A stretch of 18,050 nucleotides of DNA, taken from assembly GCA_023150215.1 (NCBI GenBank), contig JAKLLJ010000030.1, forward strand, positions 1 through 18,050. The letters run 5' to 3'. The notes under the pieces were generated by a model. The model ran no database searches. It was given only the letters and a program-made list of their open reading frames with translations, and was not told where the DNA came from. This DNA is from Thauera sp. Its GTDB lineage: Bacteria; Pseudomonadota; Gammaproteobacteria; Burkholderiales; Rhodocyclaceae. The translations under genes were made by a program, and so were the position numbers. Positions 6,542 to 18,050 of this stretch are shown here, piece after piece. Position 1 is the stretch's first letter. Every line of letters starts with the position of its first letter.

Positions 6542-9465
6542 GCGACCGGCACGGCGACCCGGCCCGCACCGGTGCGCCCCTCCTTTCGCGCCCCGCCAGC
6601 CCGCCGACCACGGCGCTTGCGCCCGTGCCGGCCGCGATCACCGCGCCGCCGGTCGTGCGCTTGGCGGAGGTCCGTCACCGCTACGGCGAAACGCTCGCCG
6701 CCGACGGCCTCAGCCTCGACATCCCGGCCGGACGCATGGTCGGCTTCATCGGCCCGGACGGCGTGGGCAAATCGACCTGGCTGGGCCTCATCGCCGGCGC
6801 GCGCAAGATCCAGCATGGCAAGGTCGAGGTGCTCGGCGGCGACATGATGGACGTCCGCCACCGCGCGCGCGTCTGCCCGCGCATCGCCTACATGCCGCAG
6901 GGCCTGGGCAAGAATCTCTACCCCACGCTGTCGGTGTTCGAGAACATCGACTTCTTCGGCCGCCTGTTCGGCCAGACGCAGGCCGAGCGCACACGCCGGA
7001 TCGCCGACCTGCTCGCCGCCACCGGCCTGACCGCGTTCGCCGAGCGCCCCGCCAACAAGCTCTCCGGCGGCATGAAGCAGAAGCTTGGCCTGTGCTGCGC
7101 GCTGATCCACGACCCCGATCTGCTCATCCTCGACGAGCCCACCACCGGTGTCGATCCGCTGTCGCGGCGGCAGTTCTGGGCGCTGATCGCACGCATCCGC
7201 GCTGGGCGCCCGGGCATGAGCGTCCTGATCGCCACCGCCTATATGGAAGAGGCCGAAGGCTACGACTGGCTGGTGGCGGTGGACGCCGGGTGCGTGCTCG
7301 CCACCGGCACGCCGGAAGCACTGCGTGCCGCCGGCCGATCCGACTCGCTGGAGGACGCCTTCATTGCGCTGCTGCCCGAGGAGCGTCGGCGCGACCACCA
7401 CCGGCTGGAGATTCCGCCGCACGCGGCAGGCGAGATCGTCATCGAGGCGCGCGGCCTGCAGATGCGCTTCGGCGACTTCGTCGCGGTGGACGATATCAAC
7501 CTGCAGGTGCGGCGCGGCGAGATCTTCGGCTTCCTCGGCTCCAACGGCTGCGGCAAGTCGACCACGATGAAGATGCTCACCGGCCTGCTCGAACCGAGCG
7601 CCGGCGAGGCGCTGCTGCTCGGCAGCCGGCTCGACGCGAACAACATCGCCACCCGCCGCCGCGTCGGCTACATGTCGCAGGCTTTCTCGCTCTACGGGGA
7701 GTTGTCGGTACGGCAGAACCTCGACCTGCACGCACGCCTGTTCGAGTTGCCCGCGGCCGCGGCCGAGGCACGCATCGCCGACCTCGCCCGCCGCTTCGAC
7801 CTCGGCCGGGTGATGGATACCCAGCCCGACGCGCTGCCGCTGGGCATCCGCCAGCGCCTGCAGCTCGCGGTGGCGGTGCTGCACCGGCCCGACGTGCTGA
7901 TCCTCGACGAACCGACCTCGGGCGTCGACCCGGTGGCGCGCGATCATTTCTGGGAATTGATCGTCGATCTGTCGCGCAAGGACGGGGTGACGATCTTCAT
8001 CACCACCCACTTCATGAACGAGGCCGGGCGCTGCGACCGCATCTCGCTGATGCACGCGGGGCGCATCCTCGCCAGCGACACCCCGGCGGCGCTCACCGCG
8101 GCGCGCGGCTGCGAGCGCCTGGAGGACGCGTTCATCGCGTATCTGGAGGAGGCGAGCGGCGTCGCGCCCGACCCGGAGGCGGAACGGATGCCAGGCGCCG
8201 AAGTTCGCGCCTGCCGGCGCTCCTACAGCCCGCCCGATGCCACCGACACCCCCTGTAGGAGCGGCGGCAGCCGCGAACCCGGCAGCTCCGCAGCGCCGAC
8301 GCCGACCTCCGACACCCCCCGCCACGCCGAACGCCTCGCGCGCTTCAGCCTGGCGCGCCTGCTCAGCTTCTCGGCGCGCGAGGCGACCGAACTGCGCCGC
8401 GATCCGGTGCGCCTGACCCTCGCCCTGCTCGGCAGCCTGGTGCTGATGCTGGTGATGGGCTACGGCATCACCATGGACGTGGAAGACCTGCACTACGCCG
8501 TGCTCGACCACGACCGCAGCGTCGCCAGCCAGCAGTACACGCTGCGCATCGCGGGCTCGCGCTACTTCCTCGAACAGGCGCCGCTGGCGAGCCACGCCGA
8601 CCTCGACGCGCGCATGCGCGCAGGCGGGCTGGCGATGGCGATCGAGATCCCGCCCGGCTTCGGTCGCGACCTCGCACGCGGCAAGGCTCCGCAGGTGGCG
8701 GTGTGGCTGGACGGCTCGATGCCGCTGCGCGCCGAGCTCGCGCGCGCCTACGTCGGCGGCGTGCACGCACAGACCCTCGCCGACGTGATCGCCGAATCCG
8801 GCGCCGGCCCGGTGCGCGCGCTCGCCGGCGTCGAGCCGCGCTACCGCTACAACCCCGAGCTGCTCAGCCTGGTGTCGATGGTGCCCAAGGTGATCCCGCT
8901 GCTGCTGGTGTTCATCCCCGCCATGCTCACCGCGCTCGGCGTGGTGCGCGAGAAGGAGCTCGGTTCCATCCTCAATGTGTACACCACGCCGGTGACCCGG
9001 CTCGAGTTCCTGATCGGCAAGCAGTTGCCCTACATCGCGCTGTCGATGTTCAACTTCGTGCTGATGTTCGTACTCGCGGTGACGCTGTTCCAGGTGCCGT
9101 TCAAGGGCAGCCTGCTCGCGCTCGCCACCGGCGCGCTGCTCTACGTCACCGCCACCACCGGGCTGGGTCTGCTCGCGTCCACGCTCACCAACAGCCAGGT
9201 CGCCGCGCTCGCCGGCACCTCGATCGGCACCCTGCTGCCGGCGATCCAGTTCTCCGGGCTGATGGACCCGGTCAGCTCGCTCGAAGGCGGCGGCTACTGG
9301 ATCGGCGCGATCTACCCGACCACCCACTTCCTCACCATCGCCAGCGGCACCTTCTCGAAGGCGCTCGGGTTCGCGGAGCTGGCCGGCGCCTTCCTCCCGC
9401 TGCTGCTGGCGATCCCGGTGCTCACGCTGCTGTCGGCGGCGCTGCTCGGGAAGCAAGCAAAGTGA
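6538..9465 (+). CDS. rbbA: RbbA-type ABC transporter: two ATPase domains fused to an ABC-2 permease
   Basis: 975 residues from the GTG at 6538. That start overlaps the hlyD stop and has AGGTGAGG 5 nt before it, so it is preferred to a GTG at 6508. After a Pro/Ala-rich leader of about 37 residues, NBD1 has Walker A GPDGVGKST (72-80), signature LSGGM (175-179) and LLILDEPTTGVDP. NBD2 has Walker A GSNGCGKST (334-342) and LILDEPTSGVDP but a degenerate signature, PLGIRQRLQL. The C-terminal third is an ABC-2 permease with a large extracytoplasmic loop, then VIPLLLVFIPAMLTALGVVR, EKELGSI and later helices. As I recall it, the match to E. coli RbbA (911 residues) is strong from end to end, including the PLGIRQRL motif. 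RbbA was reported as a ribosome-associated ATPase, but the layout here suits a membrane exporter. Residues about 556-581 are encoded by an inverted REP pair, in the linker between NBD2 and the permease. Confidence 0.93.
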   Translation: MSDRHGDPARTGAPLLSRPASPPTTALAPVPAAITAPPVVRLAEVRHRYGETLAADGLSLDIPAGRMVGFIGPDGVGKSTWLGLIAGARKIQHGKVEVLGGDMMDVRHRARVCPRIAYMPQGLGKNLYPTLSVFENIDFFGRLFGQTQAERTRRIADLLAATGLTAFAERPANKLSGGMKQKLGLCCALIHDPDLLILDEPTTGVDPLSRRQFWALIARIRAGRPGMSVLIATAYMEEAEGYDWLVAVDAGCVLATGTPEALRAAGRSDSLEDAFIALLPEERRRDHHRLEIPPHAAGEIVIEARGLQMRFGDFVAVDDINLQVRRGEIFGFLGSNGCGKSTTMKMLTGLLEPSAGEALLLGSRLDANNIATRRRVGYMSQAFSLYGELSVRQNLDLHARLFELPAAAAEARIADLARRFDLGRVMDTQPDALPLGIRQRLQLAVAVLHRPDVLILDEPTSGVDPVARDHFWELIVDLSRKDGVTIFITTHFMNEAGRCDRISLMHAGRILASDTPAALTAARGCERLEDAFIAYLEEASGVAPDPEAERMPGAEVRACRRSYSPPDATDTPCRSGGSREPGSSAAPTPTSDTPRHAERLARFSLARLLSFSAREATELRRDPVRLTLALLGSLVLMLVMGYGITMDVEDLHYAVLDHDRSVASQQYTLRIAGSRYFLEQAPLASHADLDARMRAGGLAMAIEIPPGFGRDLARGKAPQVAVWLDGSMPLRAELARAYVGGVHAQTLADVIAESGAGPVRALAGVEPRYRYNPELLSLVSMVPKVIPLLLVFIPAMLTALGVVREKELGSILNVYTTPVTRLEFLIGKQLPYIALSMFNFVLMFVLAVTLFQVPFKGSLLALATGALLYVTATTGLGLLASTLTNSQVAALAGTSIGTLLPAIQFSGLMDPVSSLEGGGYWIGAIYPTTHFLTIASGTFSKALGFAELAGAFLPLLLAIPVLTLLSAALLGKQAK
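8204..8278. repeat. Inverted REP pair (REPIN-like, copies 8 and 9) inside the rbbA coding sequence
   Basis: Copy 8 (8204-8228) is on the minus strand with stem GCGCC/GGCGC and loop GGCA. Copy 9 (8254-8278) is on the plus strand with stem GCGGC/GCCGC and loop GGCA. The spacer is 25 bp. The two arms are complementary at 22 of 24 positions. The whole element is translated in the rbbA frame, giving RACRRSYS in the first arm and CRSGGSREP in the second, with no stop codon. Confidence 0.9.
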
Positions 9466-10598
9466 CGGCGATGACCCACCTGCGCAACACCTGGCACCTC
9501 GGCATCAAGGAGTTCCGCAGCCTGGCGCGCGACATGGCGCTGATGTTCCTGATCGTGTTCATGTTCAGCGCCTCGATCTACGCCGACGCCCGCGCAAAGC
9601 CCGAGAGCCTCAACCGCGCCTCGATCGCGGTGGTGGATGAGGACCGCTCGCTGCTGTCCGGCCGCATCATCGCCGCGCTGCAGCCGCCGCAATTCATCCC
9701 GCCGGTGCACGTCGGCCTGGCCGACATGGACCGCGGCATGGACGCCGGGCTGCACACCTTCGTGCTCGACATCCCGCCCGACTTCCAGCGCGACGTGCTC
9801 GCCGGCCGCAGTCCGGCGCTGCAGCTGAACGTCGACGCCACCCGCCAGGGCCAGGCGCAGACCGGCGCCGGCTACATCCAGAGCATCATCAGCGACGAGG
9901 TGCGCGCCTTCGTGCAGCGCGTGCGTGCGCCCGCGCCGCAGCCGGTCGAGCTGGTGGCGCGCGCGATGTTCAACCCCAACCTCGAGGCGAGCTGGTTTGC
10001 CGCCATCAACGCCATCATCAACAACGTCACCCTGCTCGGCATCCTGCTCACCGGCGCGGCGCTGATCCGCGAGCGCGAGCACGGCACCATCGAGCACCTG
10101 CTGGTGATGCCGGTCAGCGCGCTCGAGATCATGCTGTCGAAGATCTGGTCGATGGGCGTGGTGGTGCTGGTGGCCTCGTCCTTCTCGCTGCAGGTGATGG
10201 TGAAGGGCGTGCTCGGCATCGACGTGGCCGGGTCGGCGCTGCTCTTCGGCGCCGGCACCCTGCTCTACCTCTTCGCCGCCGCCTCGATCGGCATCTACAT
10301 GGGCACGATCGCACGCTCGATGCCGCAGTTCGGGCTGATGTCCATTCTGGTGCTGCTGCCGCTGCAGATCCTCTCCGGCGGCGTGACCCCGCGCGAGAGC
10401 ATGCCCGAGGCCATCCAGACCCTGATGGCGCTGGCGCCGACCACGCACTACGTCTCGCTGGCGCAGGCCATATTGTTCCGCGGCGCGGGGGTGGACGTGG
10501 TGTGGCCGGCCTTCGTCATGGTGACACTGATCGGCGCGGTATTTCTGGCGCTGGCCCACCACCGCCTACGCCGCACCATCGGTGCGATGCAGGGCTGA
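9462..10598 (+). CDS. yhhJ: ABC-2 type permease (YhhJ-like)
   Basis: 378 residues if it starts at the GTG at 9462, which overlaps the rbbA stop (GTGA) and has GGGAAG 8 nt before it. An ATG at 9471 (375 residues) is the alternative, but its spacing to that site is 17 nt. N-terminal membrane helix in DMALMFLIVFMFSASIYADA, then a long extracytoplasmic region (about 35-175). Five or so more helices follow, with the ABC-2 signature EREHGTIEHLLVMPVSALEI. It would pair with the permease half of RbbA to form the exporter. Third and last gene of hlyD-rbbA-yhhJ, matching the E. coli yhiI-rbbA-yhhJ order. The frame is open upstream to 8703, but that part is noise over rbbA. Confidence 0.9.
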   Translation: MTAMTHLRNTWHLGIKEFRSLARDMALMFLIVFMFSASIYADARAKPESLNRASIAVVDEDRSLLSGRIIAALQPPQFIPPVHVGLADMDRGMDAGLHTFVLDIPPDFQRDVLAGRSPALQLNVDATRQGQAQTGAGYIQSIISDEVRAFVQRVRAPAPQPVELVARAMFNPNLEASWFAAINAIINNVTLLGILLTGAALIREREHGTIEHLLVMPVSALEIMLSKIWSMGVVVLVASSFSLQVMVKGVLGIDVAGSALLFGAGTLLYLFAAASIGIYMGTIARSMPQFGLMSILVLLPLQILSGGVTPRESMPEAIQTLMALAPTTHYVSLAQAILFRGAGVDVVWPAFVMVTLIGAVFLALAHHRLRRTIGAMQG

Positions 10599-10790
10599 AC
10601 AAGCGGCCGCAGCCACGCAGGACGCCGTCCCGTCCCGACACGGACTGTCACCGGATTGCCCCCTGCGCGCGCCAACAATGCGGACTATGCCACAGCACGA
10701 ATACCCCCGCCGAGATACACTGAAATCGTCAATATCTTCATTACTGACAATTCAAGGCACAAGCCTCGCTCTTTCACCACCCAAAACGGG

Positions 10791-10796
10791 TATGAT
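10791..10796 (+). promoter_or_regulatory. Candidate -10 box for the HD-GYP/hybrid kinase operon
   Basis: TATGAT (5 of 6 consensus bases), in the AT-richer 229-bp gap after yhhJ, 31 bp before the HD-GYP ATG. The -35 region is poor (bases around 10768-10776 read GCTCTTTCA), so an activator or another sigma factor may be needed. Its position argues against the in-frame ATG at 10792, which lies inside it. Confidence 0.4.
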
Positions 10797-10827
10797 CAGA
10801 CGATTTCAGGTTCCCTCAGGCAGCGTC

Positions 10828-11981
10828 ATGAACGACCGGCACGGCACGCGGCACACGGTTCTTGTCGTGGACGACACGCCCGCGAACATCACCGTCCTCG
10901 GCGAAACGCTGCGCCCCCACTACCAGGTGCGCGTCGCCATTTCGGGCGAGCGCGCGCTGCGGGCGGTAGCCCTGTCCCCGCAGCCCGATCTGATCCTGCT
11001 CGACATCATGATGGCAGGCATGGACGGCTACGAGGTGCTGAACACGCTCAAGGCCAATGAAGCGACCCGTGACATCCCGGTGATCTTCATCACCGCCATG
11101 GATTCGGTGGAGAGCGAGACGCAAGGACTCGCGCTCGGCGCGGTCGATTACATCACCAAGCCCTTGAACCCCGACATCGTGCTCGCACGCGTGCGCACCC
11201 ACATCGAGCTGTCGCAGGCGCGCAGCCGCCTGAACGACCAGAACGCATGGCTGGAGCAGGAGGTGTCCCGGCGCATGCGCGAGAACGCCCTGATCCAGGA
11301 CCTCAGCCTGCGTGCGCTGGCCTGCCTCGCCGAGGTTCGGGACACCGAGACCGGCAACCACATTCTTCGCACACAGTCCTTCGTCGACCTGCTCGCCCGC
11401 CACCTCGCCGACCACCCCGACTACCGTGCCGCGCTCGCGGGCGAGCGCCTCGGCATGGTGGTCAAGAGCGCGCCGCTGCACGACATCGGCAAGATCGGCA
11501 TTCCCGACTCGATCCTGCTCAAGCCCGGGCGACTCACCCCCGAGGAGTTCGAGGTCATGAAGACCCACCCGCTCATCGGTGCGCAGGCCATCGCGCGAGC
11601 CATGGAGCGAGCACTGGCGGGCAGCGAGGAAGTGCCCGGCAGCCTCACCGGCGGCGCCTTCGCCTTCATGGAAACCGCGCACGAGATCGCGCTCGGCCAT
11701 CATGAAAAATGGGACGGCAGTGGCTACCCCGCCGGGCTCAAGGGCGACGAGATCCCCATCTCGGCGCGGCTGATGGCGCTCGCGGACGTCTTCGATGCAT
11801 TGATCTCGCGGCGCATCTACAAGGCGCCGATGGCCTTCGAGGAGGTGAGCCGGATCATCGTCGCCGAGCGCGGCCGTCATTTCGATCCGGTCATCGTGGA
11901 CGCATTCCTCGCGCTGCGCCCGCGCTTCGCCGAGGTGGCGCGGCGCCTCGCCGACGCGGAGCCGGCTGCGAGCACCGCTGC

Positions 11982-11985
<4 letters not shown>
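10828..11985 (+). CDS. Response regulator with HD-GYP domain, predicted c-di-GMP phosphodiesterase
   Basis: 385 residues. REC domain (about 9-128) with acidic pair D15/D16, phosphoacceptor D59 in LILLDIMM, T89 and K111 in ITKP. A short coiled coil (129-158) leads to the HD-GYP domain with catalytic HD at 218-219 (HDIGKIGIPD) and HHEKWDGSGYP at 291-301. All signature residues are present, so it is predicted to hydrolyse c-di-GMP when phosphorylated. An insert of about 18 residues (near 262-279, Gly/Ser/Ala-rich) precedes the second motif. Start: the ATG has CAGG 7 nt upstream, whereas the ATG at 10792 overlaps the predicted -10. The stop overlaps the hybrid kinase ATG (ATGA), so the two are translationally coupled and the kinase is the likely phosphodonor. 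RpfG-like in domain order. Confidence 0.93.
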
Positions 11986-15869
<3,884 letters not shown>

Positions 15870-15898
15870 ACACCCTGCGCATGGAGTGAATCACACCG

Positions 15899-17686
15899 AT
15901 GTCCCCGCCCGCCTCCAGTCCCGCCCGCCGCCGCAGCCTCGCCGAACCCTTCGCGCCCCCGGCCGAGCGCAACCCGCTCGACCGCCGCGTGCATGCCGCG
16001 ATCGCGCGCGCCACCGCCTCGGTGTCGCCGATCGCCCTGCTGCTCGCCACGGTGGACTGGGCGGGCCATCTCGCGCTGTCGCCGGGCAAGCGCATGGAAC
16101 TCGCCGACCTCGGCCTCGCCCAGGGGCGCCGCCTGCTGCGCTACGCCCAGGAGCTCGCCGCCACACCGCCAGGCTCGCCCGCGCACGCCTGCATCGAGCC
16201 GCCGGCGCAGGACCGCCGCTTCAGCGCCCCCGAATGGCAGGCGTGGCCGTTCAACCTGATGCACCAGTCCTTCCTGCTCGCCCAGGAATGGTGGGACGCC
16301 GCCGCCCATGGCGTGGCCGGGGTGTCGCATCATCACGAACAGGTGGTCGCCTTCGCCGCGCGCCAGTTACTCGACATGTGCTCGCCCGGCAACTTCCTGC
16401 CCACCAACCCGGTCGTGCTGCGCACCACGCTCGCCAGCGGCGGGGTCAACCTCGCGCGCGGCACCACCCACGCGGTGGAAGACCTCGGCCGCCTGCTCAC
16501 CGGTGCAGCGCCCGCCGGCACCGGGAACTTCGTCGTCGGCCGCGACGTCGCCGTCACCCCGGGCAAGGTGGTCTGTCGCAACCCGCTCATCGAACTGATC
16601 CAGTACGCACCGGGCACCGCCGAGGTGCACGCCGAGCCGGTGCTGATCGTGCCGGCGTGGATCATGAAGTACTACATCCTCGACCTGTCGCCGCACAACT
16701 CGCTGATCAAGTACCTGGTCGACCAGGGCCACACGGTGTTCTGCATCTCGTGGAAGAACCCCGGCGTCGACGAGCGCGAGCTCGACATGGACGACTACCT
16801 CGAGCTCGGCTTCTTCGCCGCGCTCGAGGCGATCAACGCCATCGTCCCCGGACAGAAGGTGCACGCCACCGGCTACTGCCTGGGCGGCACCCTGCTCGCG
16901 ATCGCCGCCGCGGCGATGGACCGCGACGGCGACGCGCGCCTCGGCTCGATGACGCTGTTCACCGCGCAGACCGACTTCACCGAGCCGGGCGAGCTGGCGC
17001 TCTTCATCGACGAGAGCGAGGTCAGCCTGCTCGAGGCGCAGATGGCGGAGACCGGCTTCCTCACTGCCGGCCAGATGGCGGGCGCGTTCCAGATCCTGCG
17101 CTCGAACGACCTGCTGTGGTCGCGCATCGTCGGCGAATACCTGATGGGCGAGCGCGCACCGATGAACGACCTGATGGCCTGGAACGCCGACGCCACCCGC
17201 ATGCCGGCACGCATGCACAGTCAGTACCTGCGTCGGCTGTTCCTCAACGACGACCTCAGCGAGGGGCGCTACCCGGTGCGCGGCAAGCCGGTGTCGCTGT
17301 CGGATATCGACCTGCCGGTGTTCTGCGTCGCCACCCTCACCGACCACGTCGCGCCCTGGCGCTCGGTCTATAAGCTGCATTATCTGGTGCTGGCCGAGCT
17401 CACCTTCGTGCTCACGAGCGGCGGCCACAATGCCGGTATCGTCAGCGAGCCCGGCCGGCCGCGCCGCAGCTTCCGCATGCGCACCCGCCCGGCAGGGGGC
17501 AACTACGTGCCGCCCGACGACTGGGTGCTGCAGGTGCCCCAAACCGAGGGCTCGTGGTGGCCGGCGTGGAGCGCCTGGCTGGCCGCACGCGACGGCGAAC
17601 GCGTCGCACCGCCGGCCTTGGGCGCGGCGGCGGCGGGCTATCCTGCGCTGGAGGATGCGCCCGGGCGCTATGTATACGAGAAATAG
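15899..17686 (+). CDS. phaC: Poly(3-hydroxyalkanoate) synthase (PhaC), class I-like
   Basis: 595 residues. Polymerises hydroxyacyl-CoA into polyhydroxyalkanoate at granule surfaces in the cytoplasm. N-terminal PHBC_N-type motif (DRRVHAAIARATASVSP, DWAGHLALSPGKR, about 30-65), then the PhaC N-domain (QSFLLAQEWWD, FLPTNPV). The alpha/beta hydrolase core holds the lipase-like box GYCLGG with nucleophile C327, D482 in TDHVAPW and H510 in GGHNAGIVSEP, so the triad is complete. KYYILDLSPHNSLIKYLVDQ and GHTVFCISWKNP are typical synthase segments. Length fits class I (about 560-600). It starts 29 bp after the kinase stop, with GGAGTGA 9 nt before the ATG and no clear promoter between, so readthrough from the kinase operon is likely. 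No phaA, phaB, phasin or phaE/phaR is seen nearby, so precursor supply is elsewhere. Confidence 0.95.
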   Translation: MSPPASSPARRRSLAEPFAPPAERNPLDRRVHAAIARATASVSPIALLLATVDWAGHLALSPGKRMELADLGLAQGRRLLRYAQELAATPPGSPAHACIEPPAQDRRFSAPEWQAWPFNLMHQSFLLAQEWWDAAAHGVAGVSHHHEQVVAFAARQLLDMCSPGNFLPTNPVVLRTTLASGGVNLARGTTHAVEDLGRLLTGAAPAGTGNFVVGRDVAVTPGKVVCRNPLIELIQYAPGTAEVHAEPVLIVPAWIMKYYILDLSPHNSLIKYLVDQGHTVFCISWKNPGVDERELDMDDYLELGFFAALEAINAIVPGQKVHATGYCLGGTLLAIAAAAMDRDGDARLGSMTLFTAQTDFTEPGELALFIDESEVSLLEAQMAETGFLTAGQMAGAFQILRSNDLLWSRIVGEYLMGERAPMNDLMAWNADATRMPARMHSQYLRRLFLNDDLSEGRYPVRGKPVSLSDIDLPVFCVATLTDHVAPWRSVYKLHYLVLAELTFVLTSGGHNAGIVSEPGRPRRSFRMRTRPAGGNYVPPDDWVLQVPQTEGSWWPAWSAWLAARDGERVAPPALGAAAAGYPALEDAPGRYVYEK

Positions 17687-17805
17687 CCGGCACGGCGCCG
17701 ACGATGCCGCAATAGCGCACGGCGGCGGCCGTAGAAGCGCTCGGCTAACGCCACTCCTGCCGGGGATCGCTGGTGCGCATGCGCGGTGACTGACGGAGAG
17801 CGCGG

Positions 17806-17919
17806 CCGGATTCGCGCCTTCCGGCGCTCCTACATGGGGGTCGATGGTGCGGATGGGGGCGACGGGGACCGCTGCCGGATTCGCGCCTGCCGGCGCTCCT
17901 ACACGGGGATCGATGGTGC
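17806..17919. repeat. 69-bp tandem duplication, each unit carrying a minus-strand REP (copies 10 and 11)
   Basis: Units begin CCGGATTCGCGCC at 17806 and 17875 and both run to CGATGGTGCG (second ending at 17919). The REP parts (17811-17835 and 17880-17904) have stem GCGCC/GGCGC, with loops GGAA in the first and GGCA in the second. The second unit is cut short by the next REP. Confidence 0.82.
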
Positions 17920-17921
17920 GT

Positions 17922-18016
17922 TGTAGGAGCGGCGGAAGCCGCGAACTTTTACGGCCAGCCCGGAACACCGCGGTTTCTGCTGCCCCACCCTTTCGCGGCT
18001 TCCGCCGCTCCTACAG
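17922..18016. repeat. Perfect 24-bp inverted REP pair (REPIN-like, copies 12 and 13)
   Basis: Copy 12 (17922-17946, plus strand) and copy 13 (17992-18016, minus strand) are exact reverse complements over 24 bp with a 46-bp spacer. Each also has its own hairpin GCGGC-GGAA-GCCGC. Copy 12 is followed by TTTT. A transcript or single strand could fold either as two small hairpins or as one long 24-bp stem. Confidence 0.9.
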
Positions 18017-18050
18017 CACGGCCGGACGCCAGGGGCGCCGGGGGCCCCGG

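Larger units (their letters stand above)
17687..18050. other. Repeat-rich intergenic tail after phaC
   Basis: These 364 bp hold four REP copies in two arrangements: a direct 69-bp duplication and an inverted pair. No coding signal was found. The first 120 bp (17687-17805) show no repeat or terminator that I can defend. The phaC transcript probably ends in or before this block. The next gene lies beyond the window edge. Confidence 0.7.

Noticed and set aside
6442..9456. A 1004-codon open frame on the minus strand
   Set aside because: It mirrors hlyD and rbbA, is full of Arg/His/Gln/Gly low-complexity sequence and shows no family motif. Long antisense frames are expected in GC-rich DNA opposite real genes.
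8703..9461. Upstream extension of the yhhJ frame
   Set aside because: It overlaps the rbbA permease domain and is Arg/Ala/His-rich without motif. The permease sequence starts at 9462 or 9471.
10582..10827. N-terminal extension of the HD-GYP regulator from an upstream ATG at 10582 or 10792
   Set aside because: The upstream part has no family similarity, contains the predicted -10 at 10791 and lacks a ribosome site. The REC domain begins normally just after the ATG at 10828.
11709..11981. Upstream extension of the hybrid kinase frame
   Set aside because: It overlaps the HD-GYP catalytic region in another frame and reads as Arg-rich noise. The ATG at 11982 gives a 4-bp overlap and a normal membrane helix.
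17687..17760. A degenerate REP or terminator directly after phaC
   Set aside because: GTAGAAGCGC near 17731 recalls a REP head, but the second stem arm is not present and there is no T-run, so it cannot be supported.

Overview
The window is very GC-rich and reads like a chromosome segment of a betaproteobacterium, most probably of the Thauera/Azoarcus (Rhodocyclales) type. This is inferred from codon and base composition, the PHA synthase type, the gene families and a REP repeat family with GTAG-headed hairpins. No rRNA, tRNA, CRISPR array, IS transposase or phage gene was seen.

Layout. (1) 1-248: the 3' end of a PPK2-family polyphosphate kinase gene. (2) 249-675: an intergenic block with four REP hairpins and a 22-bp tandem repeat array. 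(3) 676-5044, minus strand: a tightly overlapping five-gene operon in the order tetR, mlaE (with fused STAS domain), mlaF, mlaD (MCE) and an ABC_trans_aux (PqiC-like) lipoprotein. It encodes a lipid-transport ABC system predicted to link inner and outer membranes. (4) 5045-5473: a divergent control region with three REP copies. It holds two matching palindromes of the form TNCAAC-N4-GTTGAA, one beside each of the two divergent promoters. (5) 5474-10598, plus strand: an overlapping three-gene operon, hlyD-type adaptor, rbbA-type double-ATPase/permease fusion and yhhJ-type permease, equivalent to E. coli yhiI-rbbA-yhhJ. (6) 10828-15869: an HD-GYP response regulator overlapping a large hybrid histidine kinase (3 PAS, HisKA, HATPase, REC, Hpt). 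(7) 15899-17686: a PHA synthase 29 bp downstream of the kinase. (8) 17687-18050: a REP-rich tail with a 69-bp tandem duplication and a perfect 24-bp inverted pair.

How the parts may work together. The TetR regulator is the first gene of the Mla/MCE operon. Near-identical palindromes lie at its own promoter and inside the promoter of the divergent hlyD-rbbA-yhhJ operon. The simplest reading is one TetR-controlled envelope-defence divergon that combines lipid trafficking with ABC export. The HD-GYP regulator and hybrid kinase probably form a two-protein phosphorelay that lowers c-di-GMP, with the PHA synthase possibly in the same transcript.

The most unusual signals are: the shared operator pair; an inverted REP pair translated in frame inside rbbA; a stem base pair that covaries in all 13 REP copies; and the close packing of a c-di-GMP relay with PHA synthase. 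All functions are read from motifs and remembered family knowledge. No database search was run.
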